Both the position numbers and the translations under genes were made by a program. This document shows positions 23,367 to 32,158 of a stretch of 64,000 nucleotides of DNA, one piece after another. Origin of the DNA: Serpens sp964410065 (GTDB lineage: Bacteria; Pseudomonadota; Gammaproteobacteria; Pseudomonadales; Pseudomonadaceae); NCBI GenBank assembly GCA_964410065.1, contig CAYPFO010000010.1:1-64000 (forward strand), read 5' to 3'. The number at the start of each line of letters is the position of its first letter. Positions within the stretch are counted from its first letter, which is position 1. Below the pieces are notes generated by a model that was not told the DNA's origin, ran no database searches, and saw only the letters and a program-made list of their open reading frames with translations.

Positions 23367-24290
23367 ATGCCTGAGATTTATCACTACCTGCAACAGTTGG
23401 TGAACGGCCTGACCATCGGCAGCACCTATGCGCTGATCGCGATTGGCTACACCATGGTTTACGGCATTATCGGCATGATCAACTTCGCCCACGGCGAGGT
23501 GTACATGATCGGCTCATACATTGCCTTCATCGCCATTACCCTGCTAGCCATGGCCGGCATCGACAGCTTGATGCTGATCATGATCGTTGCCTTCGCCGCC
23601 AGCATGATCGTCACCAGCGCCTTCGGCTACAGCATCGAACGGGTCGCCTACCGACCCTTGCGGGGCGGCAATCGGCTGATCCCACTGATCTCAGCCATCG
23701 GCATGTCGATTTTCCTGCAGAACGCCGTGATGCTGTCGCAGGACTCGAAGGACAAAGCCATCCCCAATCTGCTACCCGGCAACTTCGTGTTCGGCGAAAG
23801 CACCATGAACGGGGTGACTATTTCCTACATGCAGGTGCTGATTTTTGCTGTCACCTTCATCGCCATGCTCGGCCTGACACTGTTCATTTCCCGCTCACGC
23901 TTGGGTCGCGCCTGCCGCGCCTGCGCCGAAGATCTGAAGATGGCCAACCTGCTGGGCATCAACACCAACAACATCATTGCCTTGACCTTCGTTATCGGCG
24001 CGGCCCTGGCCGCCGTGGCCGGCGTGTTGCTGGGCATGCAATACGGGGTGATCAATCCGTACCTGGGCTTCCTCGCCGGCATCAAGGCATTCACTGCAGC
24101 GGTACTCGGCGGTATCGGCAGCATTCCCGGCGCGGTGCTGGGTGGCCTGGTACTGGGTGTGGCCGAAGCCTTCGGCGCCGACCTGTTCGGCGATCAATAC
24201 AAGGACGTGGTGGCCTTCACCCTGCTGGTGCTGGTGCTGCTGTTCCGTCCAACCGGGATTCTCGGCCGTCCGGAGGTGGAAAAGGTATGA
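23367..24290 (+). CDS. braD: BraD, branched-chain amino acid ABC transporter permease
   Basis: 307 residues, LivH family. The N-terminus is QQLVNGLTIGSTYALIAIGY, with MVYGIIGMINFAHGE typical of LIV permeases and about eight hydrophobic helices. The EAA-like cytoplasmic loop reads GRACRACAEDLKMANLLGIN. It pairs with BraE in the inner membrane. ATG 23367 follows GAGGAGACAGGTAA. The stop overlaps braE by 4 bp. Confidence 0.95.
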   Translation: MPEIYHYLQQLVNGLTIGSTYALIAIGYTMVYGIIGMINFAHGEVYMIGSYIAFIAITLLAMAGIDSLMLIMIVAFAASMIVTSAFGYSIERVAYRPLRGGNRLIPLISAIGMSIFLQNAVMLSQDSKDKAIPNLLPGNFVFGESTMNGVTISYMQVLIFAVTFIAMLGLTLFISRSRLGRACRACAEDLKMANLLGINTNNIIALTFVIGAALAAVAGVLLGMQYGVINPYLGFLAGIKAFTAAVLGGIGSIPGAVLGGLVLGVAEAFGADLFGDQYKDVVAFTLLVLVLLFRPTGILGRPEVEKV

Positions 24291-25540
24291 GCCGTAACCT
24301 CAAGACCGCTATTTTCAGCACCGTGCTCCTGCTGCTGATCTCCTACCCTATTCTTGGCCTCAAACTCAGCGTGATCGGCATCGGCCTGCAGGTCGAAGGT
24401 GCCTCGCCGCGCACGCTATGGACCATCGCCATCGCCGCCGCACTGGTGTTCGTCTGGCAGTTGTTTCGCGACCGTTTGCCCGGCAGTGGCCGGTTCACGG
24501 CGCTGCTGCCATCCATGCCGACCAGCATCACGCACCAGCTGACCCTGCCCTCGACCCAGCGCGGGATCATTCTGGTGCTGGTGGTCATTGCCCTGGTCTG
24601 GCCGTTTTTCGGCTCGCGGGCGGCGGTGGACATCGCCACGCTGATCCTTATCTACGTGATGTTGGCCATCGGCCTGAACATCGTCGTCGGCCTGGCCGGG
24701 CTACTCGATCTCGGTTACGTTGGCTTTTATGCAGTGGGCGCCTACACCTACGCCCTGCTCGCCGAGTACGCCGGCTTCGGCTTCTGGACCGCGCTGCCGA
24801 TTGCCGGGTTGATGGCCGCCACTTTTGGCTGCGTGCTCGGTTTTCCGGTGCTGCGTTTGCGCGGCGACTACCTGGCCATCGTCACCCTGGGGTTCGGCGA
24901 GATCATCCGCATCATGCTGCGCAACCTCACCAGCATCACCGGCGGCCCCAACGGCATCAGCTCGATTCCCAAGCCAACGCTGTTCGGCCTGTCCTTTGAT
25001 CGCCGCGCGCCGGAGGGCATGCAGACCCTGCATGAGTTTTTTGGCTTTGCGTACAACTCCACCCACAAGGTGATCTTCCTGTACGTGATCGCCCTGCTGC
25101 TGGTGCTCTTGGCCCTGTTCGTCATCAACCGGCTGATGCGCATGCCCATCGGTCGCGCCTGGGAAGCGCTGCGCGAGGACGAAATCGCCTGCCGCGCCCT
25201 CGGACTCAATCCCACCGTGGTGAAGCTTTCCGCCTTTACCATTGGCGCCACCTTCGCCGGGTTCGCGGGCAGCTTCTTCGCCGCCCGTCAGGGGCTGGTG
25301 ACACCGGAGTCTTTCAGCTTCATCGAGTCGGCAATGATCCTCGCCATTGTCGTACTGGGCGGCATGGGCTCGCAGCTGGGCATCATCTTTGCCGCCGTGG
25401 TCATGGTGCTGTTGCAGGAAATGCGCGGGTTCAACGAGTACCGCATGCTGATCTTCGGCCTGACCATGATCGTGATGATGATCTGGCGTCCACAGGGTCT
25501 GCTGCCCATGCAGCGGCCGCACCTGGAGCTGAAGCCATGA
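24287..25540 (+). CDS. braE: BraE, branched-chain amino acid ABC transporter permease
   Basis: 417 residues, LivM family, longer than BraD because of an N-terminal extension before the conserved core. Core motifs are GLNIVVGLAGLLDLGYVGFY, LRLRGDYLAIVTLGFGEIIR and the EAA-like loop GRAWEALREDEIACRALGLN. It is the second transmembrane subunit of the LIV transporter. Four-bp overlaps with braD and braF indicate one operon. Confidence 0.95.
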   Translation: MSRNLKTAIFSTVLLLLISYPILGLKLSVIGIGLQVEGASPRTLWTIAIAAALVFVWQLFRDRLPGSGRFTALLPSMPTSITHQLTLPSTQRGIILVLVVIALVWPFFGSRAAVDIATLILIYVMLAIGLNIVVGLAGLLDLGYVGFYAVGAYTYALLAEYAGFGFWTALPIAGLMAATFGCVLGFPVLRLRGDYLAIVTLGFGEIIRIMLRNLTSITGGPNGISSIPKPTLFGLSFDRRAPEGMQTLHEFFGFAYNSTHKVIFLYVIALLLVLLALFVINRLMRMPIGRAWEALREDEIACRALGLNPTVVKLSAFTIGATFAGFAGSFFAARQGLVTPESFSFIESAMILAIVVLGGMGSQLGIIFAAVVMVLLQEMRGFNEYRMLIFGLTMIVMMIWRPQGLLPMQRPHLELKP

Positions 25541-26304
25541 GCCGCGCCATTCTCAAGGTCAGCGGCCTGTGCATGCGCTTCGGCGGGCTTTTGGCGGTCA
25601 ACGGGGTGAACCTGACCGTCAAGGAAAAACAGGTGGTGTCGATGATCGGCCCCAACGGTGCCGGCAAGACCACCGTGTTCAACTGTCTCAACGGTTTCTA
25701 CCAGCCCACCGCTGGGGAAATCCTGCTCGATGGCGACCCCATCCAGGGCTTGCCGGGACACAAGATCGCCCGCAAAGGCGTCGTGCGTACGTTCCAGAAC
25801 GTGCGCCTGTTCAAGGAAATGACCGCGGTGGAAAACCTGCTGGTGGCCCAGCACCAGCACCTCAACACCAACTTCTTCGCCGGCCTGTTCAAGACGCCCG
25901 GCTATCGAAAGAGTGAAAAGGAGGCCATGCGCCACGCCGCCGAATGGCTGGAGCGGGTCAACCTCACCGAAGTCGCCAACCGCCCCGCCGGCACCCTCGC
26001 CTATGGCCAGCAGCGGCGCCTGGAAATCGCCCGCTGCATGATGACCCGCCCCCGCTTGTTGATGCTCGATGAGCCCGCCGCCGGCCTCAACCCCCGGGAA
26101 ACTGAGAGTCTCAAAGCCTTGATTGGCCAGCTCCGGGACGAACATGGGGTCACCGTGCTGTTGATCGAGCATGACATGAAGCTGGTGATGAGCATTTCCG
26201 ACCACATCGCCGTGATCAACCAGGGCGCGCCCCTGGCCGAGGGCACGCCGGAGCAGATCCGCAATAACCCGGATGTGATCAAAGCCTACCTGGGGGAAAC
26301 CTGA
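25537..26304 (+). CDS. braF: BraF, branched-chain amino acid ABC transporter ATPase
   Basis: 255 residues, LivG family. Walker A GPNGAGKTT at about residue 37. The LivG-specific ARKGVVRTFQNVRLFKEMT follows. The signature segment reads LAYGQQRRLEIAR in place of LSGGQ, as usual for LivG, then Walker B LLMLDEPAAGLN and the switch histidine in LLIEHDM. It energises BraDE together with BraG. It overlaps braE by 4 bp and shares its last base with braG. Confidence 0.95.
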   Translation: MSRAILKVSGLCMRFGGLLAVNGVNLTVKEKQVVSMIGPNGAGKTTVFNCLNGFYQPTAGEILLDGDPIQGLPGHKIARKGVVRTFQNVRLFKEMTAVENLLVAQHQHLNTNFFAGLFKTPGYRKSEKEAMRHAAEWLERVNLTEVANRPAGTLAYGQQRRLEIARCMMTRPRLLMLDEPAAGLNPRETESLKALIGQLRDEHGVTVLLIEHDMKLVMSISDHIAVINQGAPLAEGTPEQIRNNPDVIKAYLGET

Positions 26305-27005
26305 TGCTGCAGTTCGATAATGTTTCCACCTTCTACGGCAAGATCCAGGCGCTGCATGGGGTCAGCCTGACCGTGCAACGGGGCGAGATCGTTACCCTGA
26401 TCGGCGCCAATGGCGCTGGCAAATCCACCTTGCTGATGACCCTGTGCGGCTCACCGCGTGCGGCCAGTGGCAGCATTCGTTATGAAGAGGAAGAGCTGGT
26501 CGGTCAGGACACCTGCGACATCATGCGTAAAAGCATCGCAGTGGTGCCCGAGGGCCGGCACATCTTTGCCCGCCTGACGGTGGAAGAAAACCTGGTGATG
26601 GGCGCCTATTACCTGGCCAAGCAGGACTACCAGCAGCAATTGGACAGGGTTCTCGGACTATTTCCCCGCCTCAAGGAGCGCTTCACTCAGCGCGGCGGCA
26701 CCATGTCCGGCGGCGAACAACAGATGCTCGCCATCGCCCGGGCGCTGATGAGTCAGCCCAAGCTGCTGCTGCTCGACGAACCTTCGCTGGGCCTGGCGCC
26801 GATCATCATCCAGCAGATCTTCGAGATCATCGAGCAGTTGCGCAGCGCCGGCGTGACCATTTTTCTGGTCGAACAGAACGCCAACCAGGCGCTCAAGCTC
26901 GCCGACCGTGGTTATGTGCTGGAAAACGGCCGCATCGTTACCCAGGGCAGCGGCGAAGAATTGCTCGACGATCCCAAGGTGCGCGATGCGTATCTGGGCG
27001 GATAA
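26304..27005 (+). CDS. braG: BraG, branched-chain amino acid ABC transporter ATPase
   Basis: 233 residues, LivF family. Walker A GANGAGKSTLL, then VPEGRHIFARLTVEENL, the signature MSGGEQQMLAIARALM, Walker B LLLLDEPSLGLAP and FLVEQNANQAL. It is the last gene of braDEFG and starts on the final base of the braF stop codon. It partners BraF at the membrane. Confidence 0.95.
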   Translation: MLQFDNVSTFYGKIQALHGVSLTVQRGEIVTLIGANGAGKSTLLMTLCGSPRAASGSIRYEEEELVGQDTCDIMRKSIAVVPEGRHIFARLTVEENLVMGAYYLAKQDYQQQLDRVLGLFPRLKERFTQRGGTMSGGEQQMLAIARALMSQPKLLLLDEPSLGLAPIIIQQIFEIIEQLRSAGVTIFLVEQNANQALKLADRGYVLENGRIVTQGSGEELLDDPKVRDAYLGG

Positions 27006-27092
27006 AGCGGCTGCAGGTAAACCTTTCCGCCCCACGCCATCTACAGTGAAACCAGAGATCAGCCGCTTCGCCAGTCACTGGAGACACCAAAG

Positions 27093-27698
27093 ATGCACAC
27101 CTCGTATCGCTTCTCCTCGCTGCGTACATTCGCCAGCCTGCTGCTGGTCACCCTGCTGACCGGCTGCGGAATCAACAATATTCCCAGCTATGACGAGCAG
27201 GTCAAATCCGCCTGGGCGCAGGTGGAGAACCAGTACCAGCGCCGCGCCGACCTGATTCCCAACCTAGTGGAAACCGTCAAAGGCTACGCCCGCCAGGAAC
27301 AGGAAACCCTCACGGCGGTGATCGAAGCGCGAGCCAAAGCGACCTCGATCCAGGTGGATGCCAGCACCTTGGACGATCCCGCCAAATTGCGTCAGTTCGA
27401 GCAGGCCCAGAATCAGTTGAGCGGCGCGTTGAGCCGGCTGATGGTGGTTGTGGAGCGCTACCCGGATCTCAAGTCCAACCAGAACTTCCTCGCCCTGCAA
27501 TCCCAACTGGAAGGCACCGAGAACCGCATCGCCGTGGCCCGGCGCGACTTCATCACCGCCGTGCAGCGTTACAACACTGAGATCCGCACCTTCCCCGGCC
27601 GCATCTGGCACACCCTGATGTACAGCGACATGCCGATCCGCGAGACCTTCGAGGCCACCTCGGAGAATGCGGAGCAGGCCCCGCAAGTGCAGTTCTGA
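27093..27698 (+). CDS. lemA: LemA family lipoprotein
   Basis: 201 residues with a lipoprotein signal (SLLLVTLLTGCG, lipid Cys near residue 25), followed by the LemA helical domain. Landmarks are VKSAWAQVENQYQRRADLIP, NLVETVKGYA, ERYPDLKSNQNFLALQSQLE and an end with RYNTEIRTFPG. LemA proteins are membrane-anchored helical bundles of unclear function. The stop shares a base with the next gene, and the lemA-TPM-TPM order is a conserved cluster. Confidence 0.93.
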   Translation: MHTSYRFSSLRTFASLLLVTLLTGCGINNIPSYDEQVKSAWAQVENQYQRRADLIPNLVETVKGYARQEQETLTAVIEARAKATSIQVDASTLDDPAKLRQFEQAQNQLSGALSRLMVVVERYPDLKSNQNFLALQSQLEGTENRIAVARRDFITAVQRYNTEIRTFPGRIWHTLMYSDMPIRETFEATSENAEQAPQVQF

Positions 27699-28462
27699 TG
27701 CACAGGCTTCCTGCCATTGCCGACTGGCGATATCTGCTGCTGATCGCCCTGCTGTTCTGCCTGGGCGCCACGGGCGTGCAGGCACAAGTCCAGTTCCCGC
27801 CGCTGACTGGCCGGGTGGTCGACCAGGCCGAGCTGCTGGACGCTCCCAGCGAAAGCCAACTGACCCAGCAACTGGCCGCCCATGAACAGGCCACCGGCGA
27901 ACAGCTGGTGGTGGTCACCGTGCCCGATCTGCAGGGTCGCAGCATCGAGGAGTTCGGTGTCGAACTGGGCCGCCACTGGGGCATCGGTCAGAAGGACCGG
28001 GACAACGGCGCGCTGCTGATCATCGCCCGCGACGAGCGCAAGATCCGCATTGAGGTCGGCTATGGCCTGGAGGGCCGACTCACCGATGCGCAGTCGGCGC
28101 TCATCATCCACAACCTGATTGCCCCGGCCTTTCGCCAGGGCGATTACGCTGGCGGCATCCGTGCCGGTGTCGACGCCATGCTGCAGGTGCTCGGTGGCGA
28201 GCCGCTGGAAGGCTACAGCGCTGCCCAGGGCGGTGGCGAACAGCAGCCCGCCGGGCTGGTGTTCTTGATCATGTTCATCGCGATCATCCTGTTTCTCGGC
28301 GGGGGCGGCGGCGGACGCAAACGTGGGCGAGGACGGGACGTGATTGCCGGCGCGATGCTTGGCAGTTTGCTCGGTCGCGGCGGCGGAGGGTTTGGTGGGG
28401 GTGGTGGATTCGGCGGGGGTGGCGGCGGTTTCGGAGGCGGTGGCGCCTCCGGTGGCTGGTAA
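27698..28462 (+). CDS. TPM-domain membrane protein with glycine-rich tail
   Basis: 254 residues. A signal peptide (LLLIALLFCLGATGVQAQ) precedes a TPM domain (about residues 35-165) with LTGRVVDQAELLDAP, GEQLVVVTVPDLQGRSIEEF and KIRIEVGYGLEGRLTDAQ. One transmembrane helix (LVFLIMFIAIILFLGG) is followed by a basic patch and a tail of Gly/Phe repeats ending GGGASGGW. The TPM domain would face the periplasm and the Gly tail the cytoplasm. The same layout is known for YgcG-type proteins next to lemA. Confidence 0.92.
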   Translation: MHRLPAIADWRYLLLIALLFCLGATGVQAQVQFPPLTGRVVDQAELLDAPSESQLTQQLAAHEQATGEQLVVVTVPDLQGRSIEEFGVELGRHWGIGQKDRDNGALLIIARDERKIRIEVGYGLEGRLTDAQSALIIHNLIAPAFRQGDYAGGIRAGVDAMLQVLGGEPLEGYSAAQGGGEQQPAGLVFLIMFIAIILFLGGGGGGRKRGRGRDVIAGAMLGSLLGRGGGGFGGGGGFGGGGGGFGGGGASGGW

Positions 28463-28474
28463 ACGGAGAGACAC

Positions 28475-29092
28475 ATGAGCCTACTCAGTGAACAGGAACA
28501 GCAGCAGGTCGCTGATGCGATTACCCGTGTCGAGCGCAGTACCGATGCCGAGCTGGTGACCGTGCTGGCGGCCCAGGCGGACGACTACCATTACATTCCG
28601 CTGTTGTGGGCCGGGCTGATTGCCCTGCTGCTGCCCGGCATGCTCAACGTGTTCGGTGACTGGCTCAACGCCCGTCAGCTCTTGTTGAGCCAATGGAGCA
28701 GCTTTCTACTACTGGGCCTGCTGTTCAGGATTCCCGCGCTGCGCCTGCGCCTGATCCCACGGCAGGTGCGTCACTGGCGGGCGGCCAACCTGGCGCGCCG
28801 ACAGTTTCTCGAGCAACAGTTGCACCACACCGATGGCGATGTGGGCCTGCTTATTTTCGTCAGCGAAGCCGAGCACTATGTGGAGATTCTCGCCGATCGC
28901 GGCATCTCCAGCCGCATCGGCAACGAGGTGTGGGAAAGCCTCATCGCGCGCTTTACTCAGCAGGTGCGCCAGGGACAGACCCTGCAGGGTTTTCTTGACT
29001 GCATCGAGGGCTGCGGTCAGCACCTCAACCTACATCTGCCGGTAACCCATGAGCGCAACCAGTTGGCCAACCGACTGGTGGTTCTGGAGTAG
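28475..29092 (+). CDS. Second TPM-domain membrane protein
   Basis: 205 residues starting MSLLSEQEQQQVADAITRVE, with no signal peptide. A short N-terminal TPM-like part ends TDAELVTVLAAQADDY. Two hydrophobic segments follow (YIPLLWAGLIALLLPGM and SSFLLLGLLFRIPAL), then a second TPM half with GDVGLLIFVSEAEHYVEILA. The TPM fold is thus interrupted by a membrane hairpin. It lies 12 bp after the first TPM gene in the lemA operon. The function is unknown. Confidence 0.88.
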   Translation: MSLLSEQEQQQVADAITRVERSTDAELVTVLAAQADDYHYIPLLWAGLIALLLPGMLNVFGDWLNARQLLLSQWSSFLLLGLLFRIPALRLRLIPRQVRHWRAANLARRQFLEQQLHHTDGDVGLLIFVSEAEHYVEILADRGISSRIGNEVWESLIARFTQQVRQGQTLQGFLDCIEGCGQHLNLHLPVTHERNQLANRLVVLE

Positions 29093-29159
29093 AACAGTGG
29101 ATTCAAGGCAGTGAGCAGATGGATTGAGGCGCGAGCGGGACGATTCAGAGCGACCCAGT

Positions 29160-29231
29160 GGCATTGCGCCGATACCCATCAGAAATGTCACGACAACGCG
29201 ATGAGTATCGCTGCGCTCAACGCCATCCTAC
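29160..29231. repeat. Possible remnant of a small palindromic intergenic repeat
   Basis: CGATACCCATCA is mirrored by an imperfect inverted copy around GCGATGAGTATCG, and the stretch ends CGCCATCCTAC, like the ends of intergenic repeats common in Pseudomonas. It lies between the TPM gene and the convergent cheR. Weak evidence. Confidence 0.35.
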
Positions 29232-29282
29232 CTGGCGACGAAAACCTTATGAGCGAGCATCGTTTTTCTACCCACCAAGACC

Positions 29283-30110
29283 TTACTTGGCCTGGTAAAT
29301 GATCCCTGGGCTGCACTGAACCATCTGGTAGTGATCCGACAAGCCATTGAGTGCTTCGGAGGCCCCCAGAAACAGGTACCCGCCCGGTTTGAGCGTCCCG
29401 TGAATACGCAGCAGGATGTCGCGCTTCACCTCGGCGGAGAAGTAGATCAGCACGTTACGGCAAAACACGATGTCGAATTTGCCCAGCACCGCATAGTTGT
29501 CCAGCAGGTTGAGGGCACGGAACTCGATACGGCTGCGCAAGGCTGCCTTGATTGCCCAGCGTCCCGGTGCGACCTGGTCGAAATACCGTTGCTTGCGCTC
29601 CGCAGACAAGCCGCGCGCCATGGCCAGGCTGTCGTACTCGCCGGCCTTGCAGGCCGCCAGCATGGTGCCGGACAGTTCAGTGGCGACAATCTGCGCGCCC
29701 ATGCGCAGCTGGCTGGGATAGGTACGTTCGTACTCATCCAGGGTCATCGACAGCGAGTAGGGTTCCTGCCCCGAGGAACAGGCCGCCGACCAGATACGCA
29801 GGCGCTGATGCGGGTTGGCCTTGAGCAGTTCCGGCAAAACGCGATTCTTGAGCACCTCGAACGGATAGCCATCGCGAAACCATAGGGTTTCGTTGGTAGT
29901 CATGGCGTCCACCACCAGTTCACGCAGGCCGCTGCGCGGCTGGCTTTGGATCCGCTGCACCAATTCACCGAGGCTTTTGATGCCTTGCTCTTCCAGGAGC
30001 CGATTCAATCGGCTGGACACCAGATACTGCTTATTGCTGCCAAGCAGAATCCCACTGGTTTTTTCCAGAAAGTCCCGGAACAGTTCAAAATCCAAATTAC
30101 CCGAAGACAC
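29283..30110 (-). CDS. cheR: Chemotaxis protein methyltransferase CheR
   Basis: 275 residues. The N-terminal helical domain has LEKTSGILLGSNKQYLVSSR and the conserved TTNETLWFRD. The SAM-binding domain carries the motif IWSAACSSGQEPYSLSM, and later FDIVFCRNVLIYFS and LKPGGYLFLGASE. It methylates glutamates of chemoreceptors using SAM. It follows cheV by 41 bp on the same strand, so the pair is probably one transcript, as in the cheV-cheR pair next to flgA of P. aeruginosa. Confidence 0.95.
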   Translation of the reverse strand: MSSGNLDFELFRDFLEKTSGILLGSNKQYLVSSRLNRLLEEQGIKSLGELVQRIQSQPRSGLRELVVDAMTTNETLWFRDGYPFEVLKNRVLPELLKANPHQRLRIWSAACSSGQEPYSLSMTLDEYERTYPSQLRMGAQIVATELSGTMLAACKAGEYDSLAMARGLSAERKQRYFDQVAPGRWAIKAALRSRIEFRALNLLDNYAVLGKFDIVFCRNVLIYFSAEVKRDILLRIHGTLKPGGYLFLGASEALNGLSDHYQMVQCSPGIIYQAK

Positions 30111-30151
30111 CTAACCCGCCTTTAATTATGGAGTGCGGAGAACCGTAGCAC

Positions 30152-31081
30152 TCAGTTGCTTTGCGCAGTGATCCGCTCGATGACTCGGGTGGCGAGTTCA
30201 TCGGGGCGAAACTTGGCGAGGAAGTCGTCCGCACCCACTTTTTTTACCATCGCCTGGTTGAATACCCCCGACAGGGAGGTGTGCAAGAGTACATGCAGCT
30301 TCTGCATGCGCGGATCCTGGCGAATTTCTGCGGTCAGAGTGTACCCATCCATTTCCGGCATTTCGATATCGGAAATGACCATCAGCAACTCCTGCTCGGG
30401 GCTGCGCCCCTCGTTAAGCATGTTTTGCAGATAATCAAGCCCCTGACGGCCATCACTCAGGGCGGTAACCTCAACGCCGAGACTCTCCAAGCAGCGAATC
30501 AGCTGCTTGCGGGCCACGGATGAATCATCCACCACCAGCACATGCTGAGTCTTGGCGAACTGCTGAACCTGCTCGGAAATGACGTGATCAGAGACCGTTT
30601 CTTTCGTCGGTATGACTTCGGCGAGAATTTTTTCCACGTCGATGATTTCCACCAGCCGATCATCCACATGGGTCACGGCGGTCAGGTAATGATCACGTCC
30701 AGTGCCCTTGGGCGGCAGATGCACCTCATGCCAGTAGAGATTGACGATGCGCTCTACGGAGCGCACCAGGAAGCCCAGCACGCGTGAGTTGTATTCGGTA
30801 ATGATGACGAAACTGTTCTGCCGATCGGTCAGAGCGCGACGGCCGGTAGCCATCGACAGATCGATAATCGGAATGGTCCCGCCACGAATATTCGCCACGC
30901 CACATACCACGGCGCTCGACTTGGGCATGACATTCAGACGGGGACAGGGCAGTACTTCCTTGACCTTGAAGACATTGATGCCATACAGCTGGCTGCCGTC
31001 AAGACGAAACAGCAAGAGCTCCAGGCGATTCTGTCCGACCAGCTGAGTCCGCTGGTTTACCGAGTCCATTACACCAGCCAT
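30152..31081 (-). CDS. cheV: CheV chemotaxis coupling protein
   Basis: 309 residues: a CheW-like coupling domain (about residues 15-160; LLLFRLDGSQLYGINVFKVK) fused to a response-regulator receiver domain (about 175-305). The acceptor Asp lies in VISDIEMPEMDGYT and the earlier acidic pair in VLVVDDSSVAR. It couples receptors to CheA and may act as a phosphate sink or adaptation device. It is divergent from flgA and precedes cheR. Confidence 0.95.
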   Translation of the reverse strand: MAGVMDSVNQRTQLVGQNRLELLLFRLDGSQLYGINVFKVKEVLPCPRLNVMPKSSAVVCGVANIRGGTIPIIDLSMATGRRALTDRQNSFVIITEYNSRVLGFLVRSVERIVNLYWHEVHLPPKGTGRDHYLTAVTHVDDRLVEIIDVEKILAEVIPTKETVSDHVISEQVQQFAKTQHVLVVDDSSVARKQLIRCLESLGVEVTALSDGRQGLDYLQNMLNEGRSPEQELLMVISDIEMPEMDGYTLTAEIRQDPRMQKLHVLLHTSLSGVFNQAMVKKVGADDFLAKFRPDELATRVIERITAQSN

Positions 31082-31174
31082 GCCGGCTCCCTTGAAATGA
31101 ATAAGAACATTGTCTTTCAGCTAGGAATGGTGGGGCCGTCGTATTTACCGCACGCATACCCACGCCTCATTGGG

Positions 31175-31190
31175 CGGCACGCACTTTGCT
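31175..31190 (+). promoter_or_regulatory. Sigma-54-type promoter candidate for flgA
   Basis: CGGCACG-CACT-TTGCT matches the sigma-54 consensus TGGCACG-N4-TTGCW except for the first base. Flagellar class II/III genes in Pseudomonas are often RpoN/FleQ-dependent. The expected start of transcription (about 31201) would be right at the chosen flgA ATG, which is awkward. Confidence 0.5.
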
Positions 31191-31201
31191 TCTTCGGAGA
31201 C

Positions 31202-31954
31202 ATGAAGATTGCCCTGTCATTTTTACGACGCTTGCCCAGGCTGGCGCATACCTTGACCTGCCTTGCCGTGCTGTACAGCACCGCGGCGCAGTCCGCACCA
31301 ACGCCCCAGACACTACCTGATCAGCTTATCGGCACGGCCCAGGCATTTCTTGAGGCCACTGTCGCCGACTATTTGCAGCGCAGCGCCATTGCCGGGCGCC
31401 ATGAAATAGACATGAACCGACTGGACCCGCGGCTGCGCATGCCGTTTTGCGACCAGCCGTTGTACGCCAGCCTGGAAAATCCTCCACAGCCCATCGGTCG
31501 GGTCACCGTACGCGTCGGCTGCAGCGGCCGTTCGCCCTGGAGCGTTTTTGTTCCGGCCCAGGTGCGCCTGTATCGCGACGTCGTCGCCGTCGCGCGCCCC
31601 TTGTCGCGCTCCAGCACCCTCGGTTTTGGCGATATCCGCCTGGCGGAGCGCGACGTTGGCCAACTCAGCCAAGGCTATCTGACCGAACTGGATCAGGCCC
31701 TGGGTTATAAATTGACGCGCCCCGTCACCGCCGATCAGGTGCTCACGCCCAATCATCTGGAACGAGCCGATGTGATCAGCAAGGGGGATCAAGTCGTCAT
31801 CAGCGCCCGCAATACCGGCCTCAATGTGCGCATGCCGGGCGAAGCCCTCGGGGACGGAGCACCGGGCGAGCAGATCCGGGTACGCAACCTAAGCTCTAAA
31901 CGCATCATCAAGGCCAGGATTACTGGACCTGGGCAGGTTGAAGTGGACCTCTAA
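31202..31954 (+). CDS. flgA: FlgA, flagellar P-ring assembly chaperone
   Basis: 250 residues. A basic N-terminus and hydrophobic stretch (LAHTLTCLAVLYSTAAQSA) form a signal peptide. The SAF-like domain follows with IGRVTVRVGCSGRSPWSVFV, LGFGDIRLAERDV and a C-terminal FlgA pattern (DQVVISARNTGLNVRMPGEA, GEQIRVRNLSSKR). FlgA is a periplasmic chaperone for FlgI. ATG 31202 has GGAG six bases upstream; the open frame to 31097 is not used. The stop codon TAA lies within the left end of a MITE-like element. Confidence 0.93.
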   Translation: MKIALSFLRRLPRLAHTLTCLAVLYSTAAQSAPTPQTLPDQLIGTAQAFLEATVADYLQRSAIAGRHEIDMNRLDPRLRMPFCDQPLYASLENPPQPIGRVTVRVGCSGRSPWSVFVPAQVRLYRDVVAVARPLSRSSTLGFGDIRLAERDVGQLSQGYLTELDQALGYKLTRPVTADQVLTPNHLERADVISKGDQVVISARNTGLNVRMPGEALGDGAPGEQIRVRNLSSKRIIKARITGPGQVEVDL

Positions 31955-32093
31955 CAACCCGTGAAAAACTACCTGCGTTGGCAATACGGCGTTAAAAACG
32001 GCCTCGAAATGCTCATTTACCGCCGTAAACTCCGCTTTCTCGTCCGTTTTTGCCTTGTCTTGCCTGCCTCGCCTACGTTTTCACGGGCTGTTA
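31952..32093. mobile_element. 142-bp MITE-like element between flgA and flgM
   Basis: The left end TAACAACCCGTGAAAA and the reverse complement of the right end TAACAGCCCGTGAAAA are 16-bp terminal inverted repeats with one mismatch. Both ends carry TA, as expected for TA target duplication by Tc1/mariner-IS630-type transposases. There is no internal reading frame. It reaches into the flgA stop codon and leaves the flgM promoter about 65 bp downstream untouched. Confidence 0.72.
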
Positions 32094-32158
32094 ACCGTCA
32101 ATAGCGTCATAAAACCGTTAAACTGTGACCCGAAACGCAAAAACGTATCGGTTCGCAC

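Noticed and set aside
24701..25522. 273-codon open frame antisense to braE
   Set aside because: His/Gln/Gly-rich translation typical of an antisense frame in a GC-rich membrane-protein gene.
28380..28460. GGCGG-rich stretch considered as a DNA repeat or G-quadruplex element
   Set aside because: It is in frame and encodes the Gly/Phe tail normal for this TPM family, so coding explains it.
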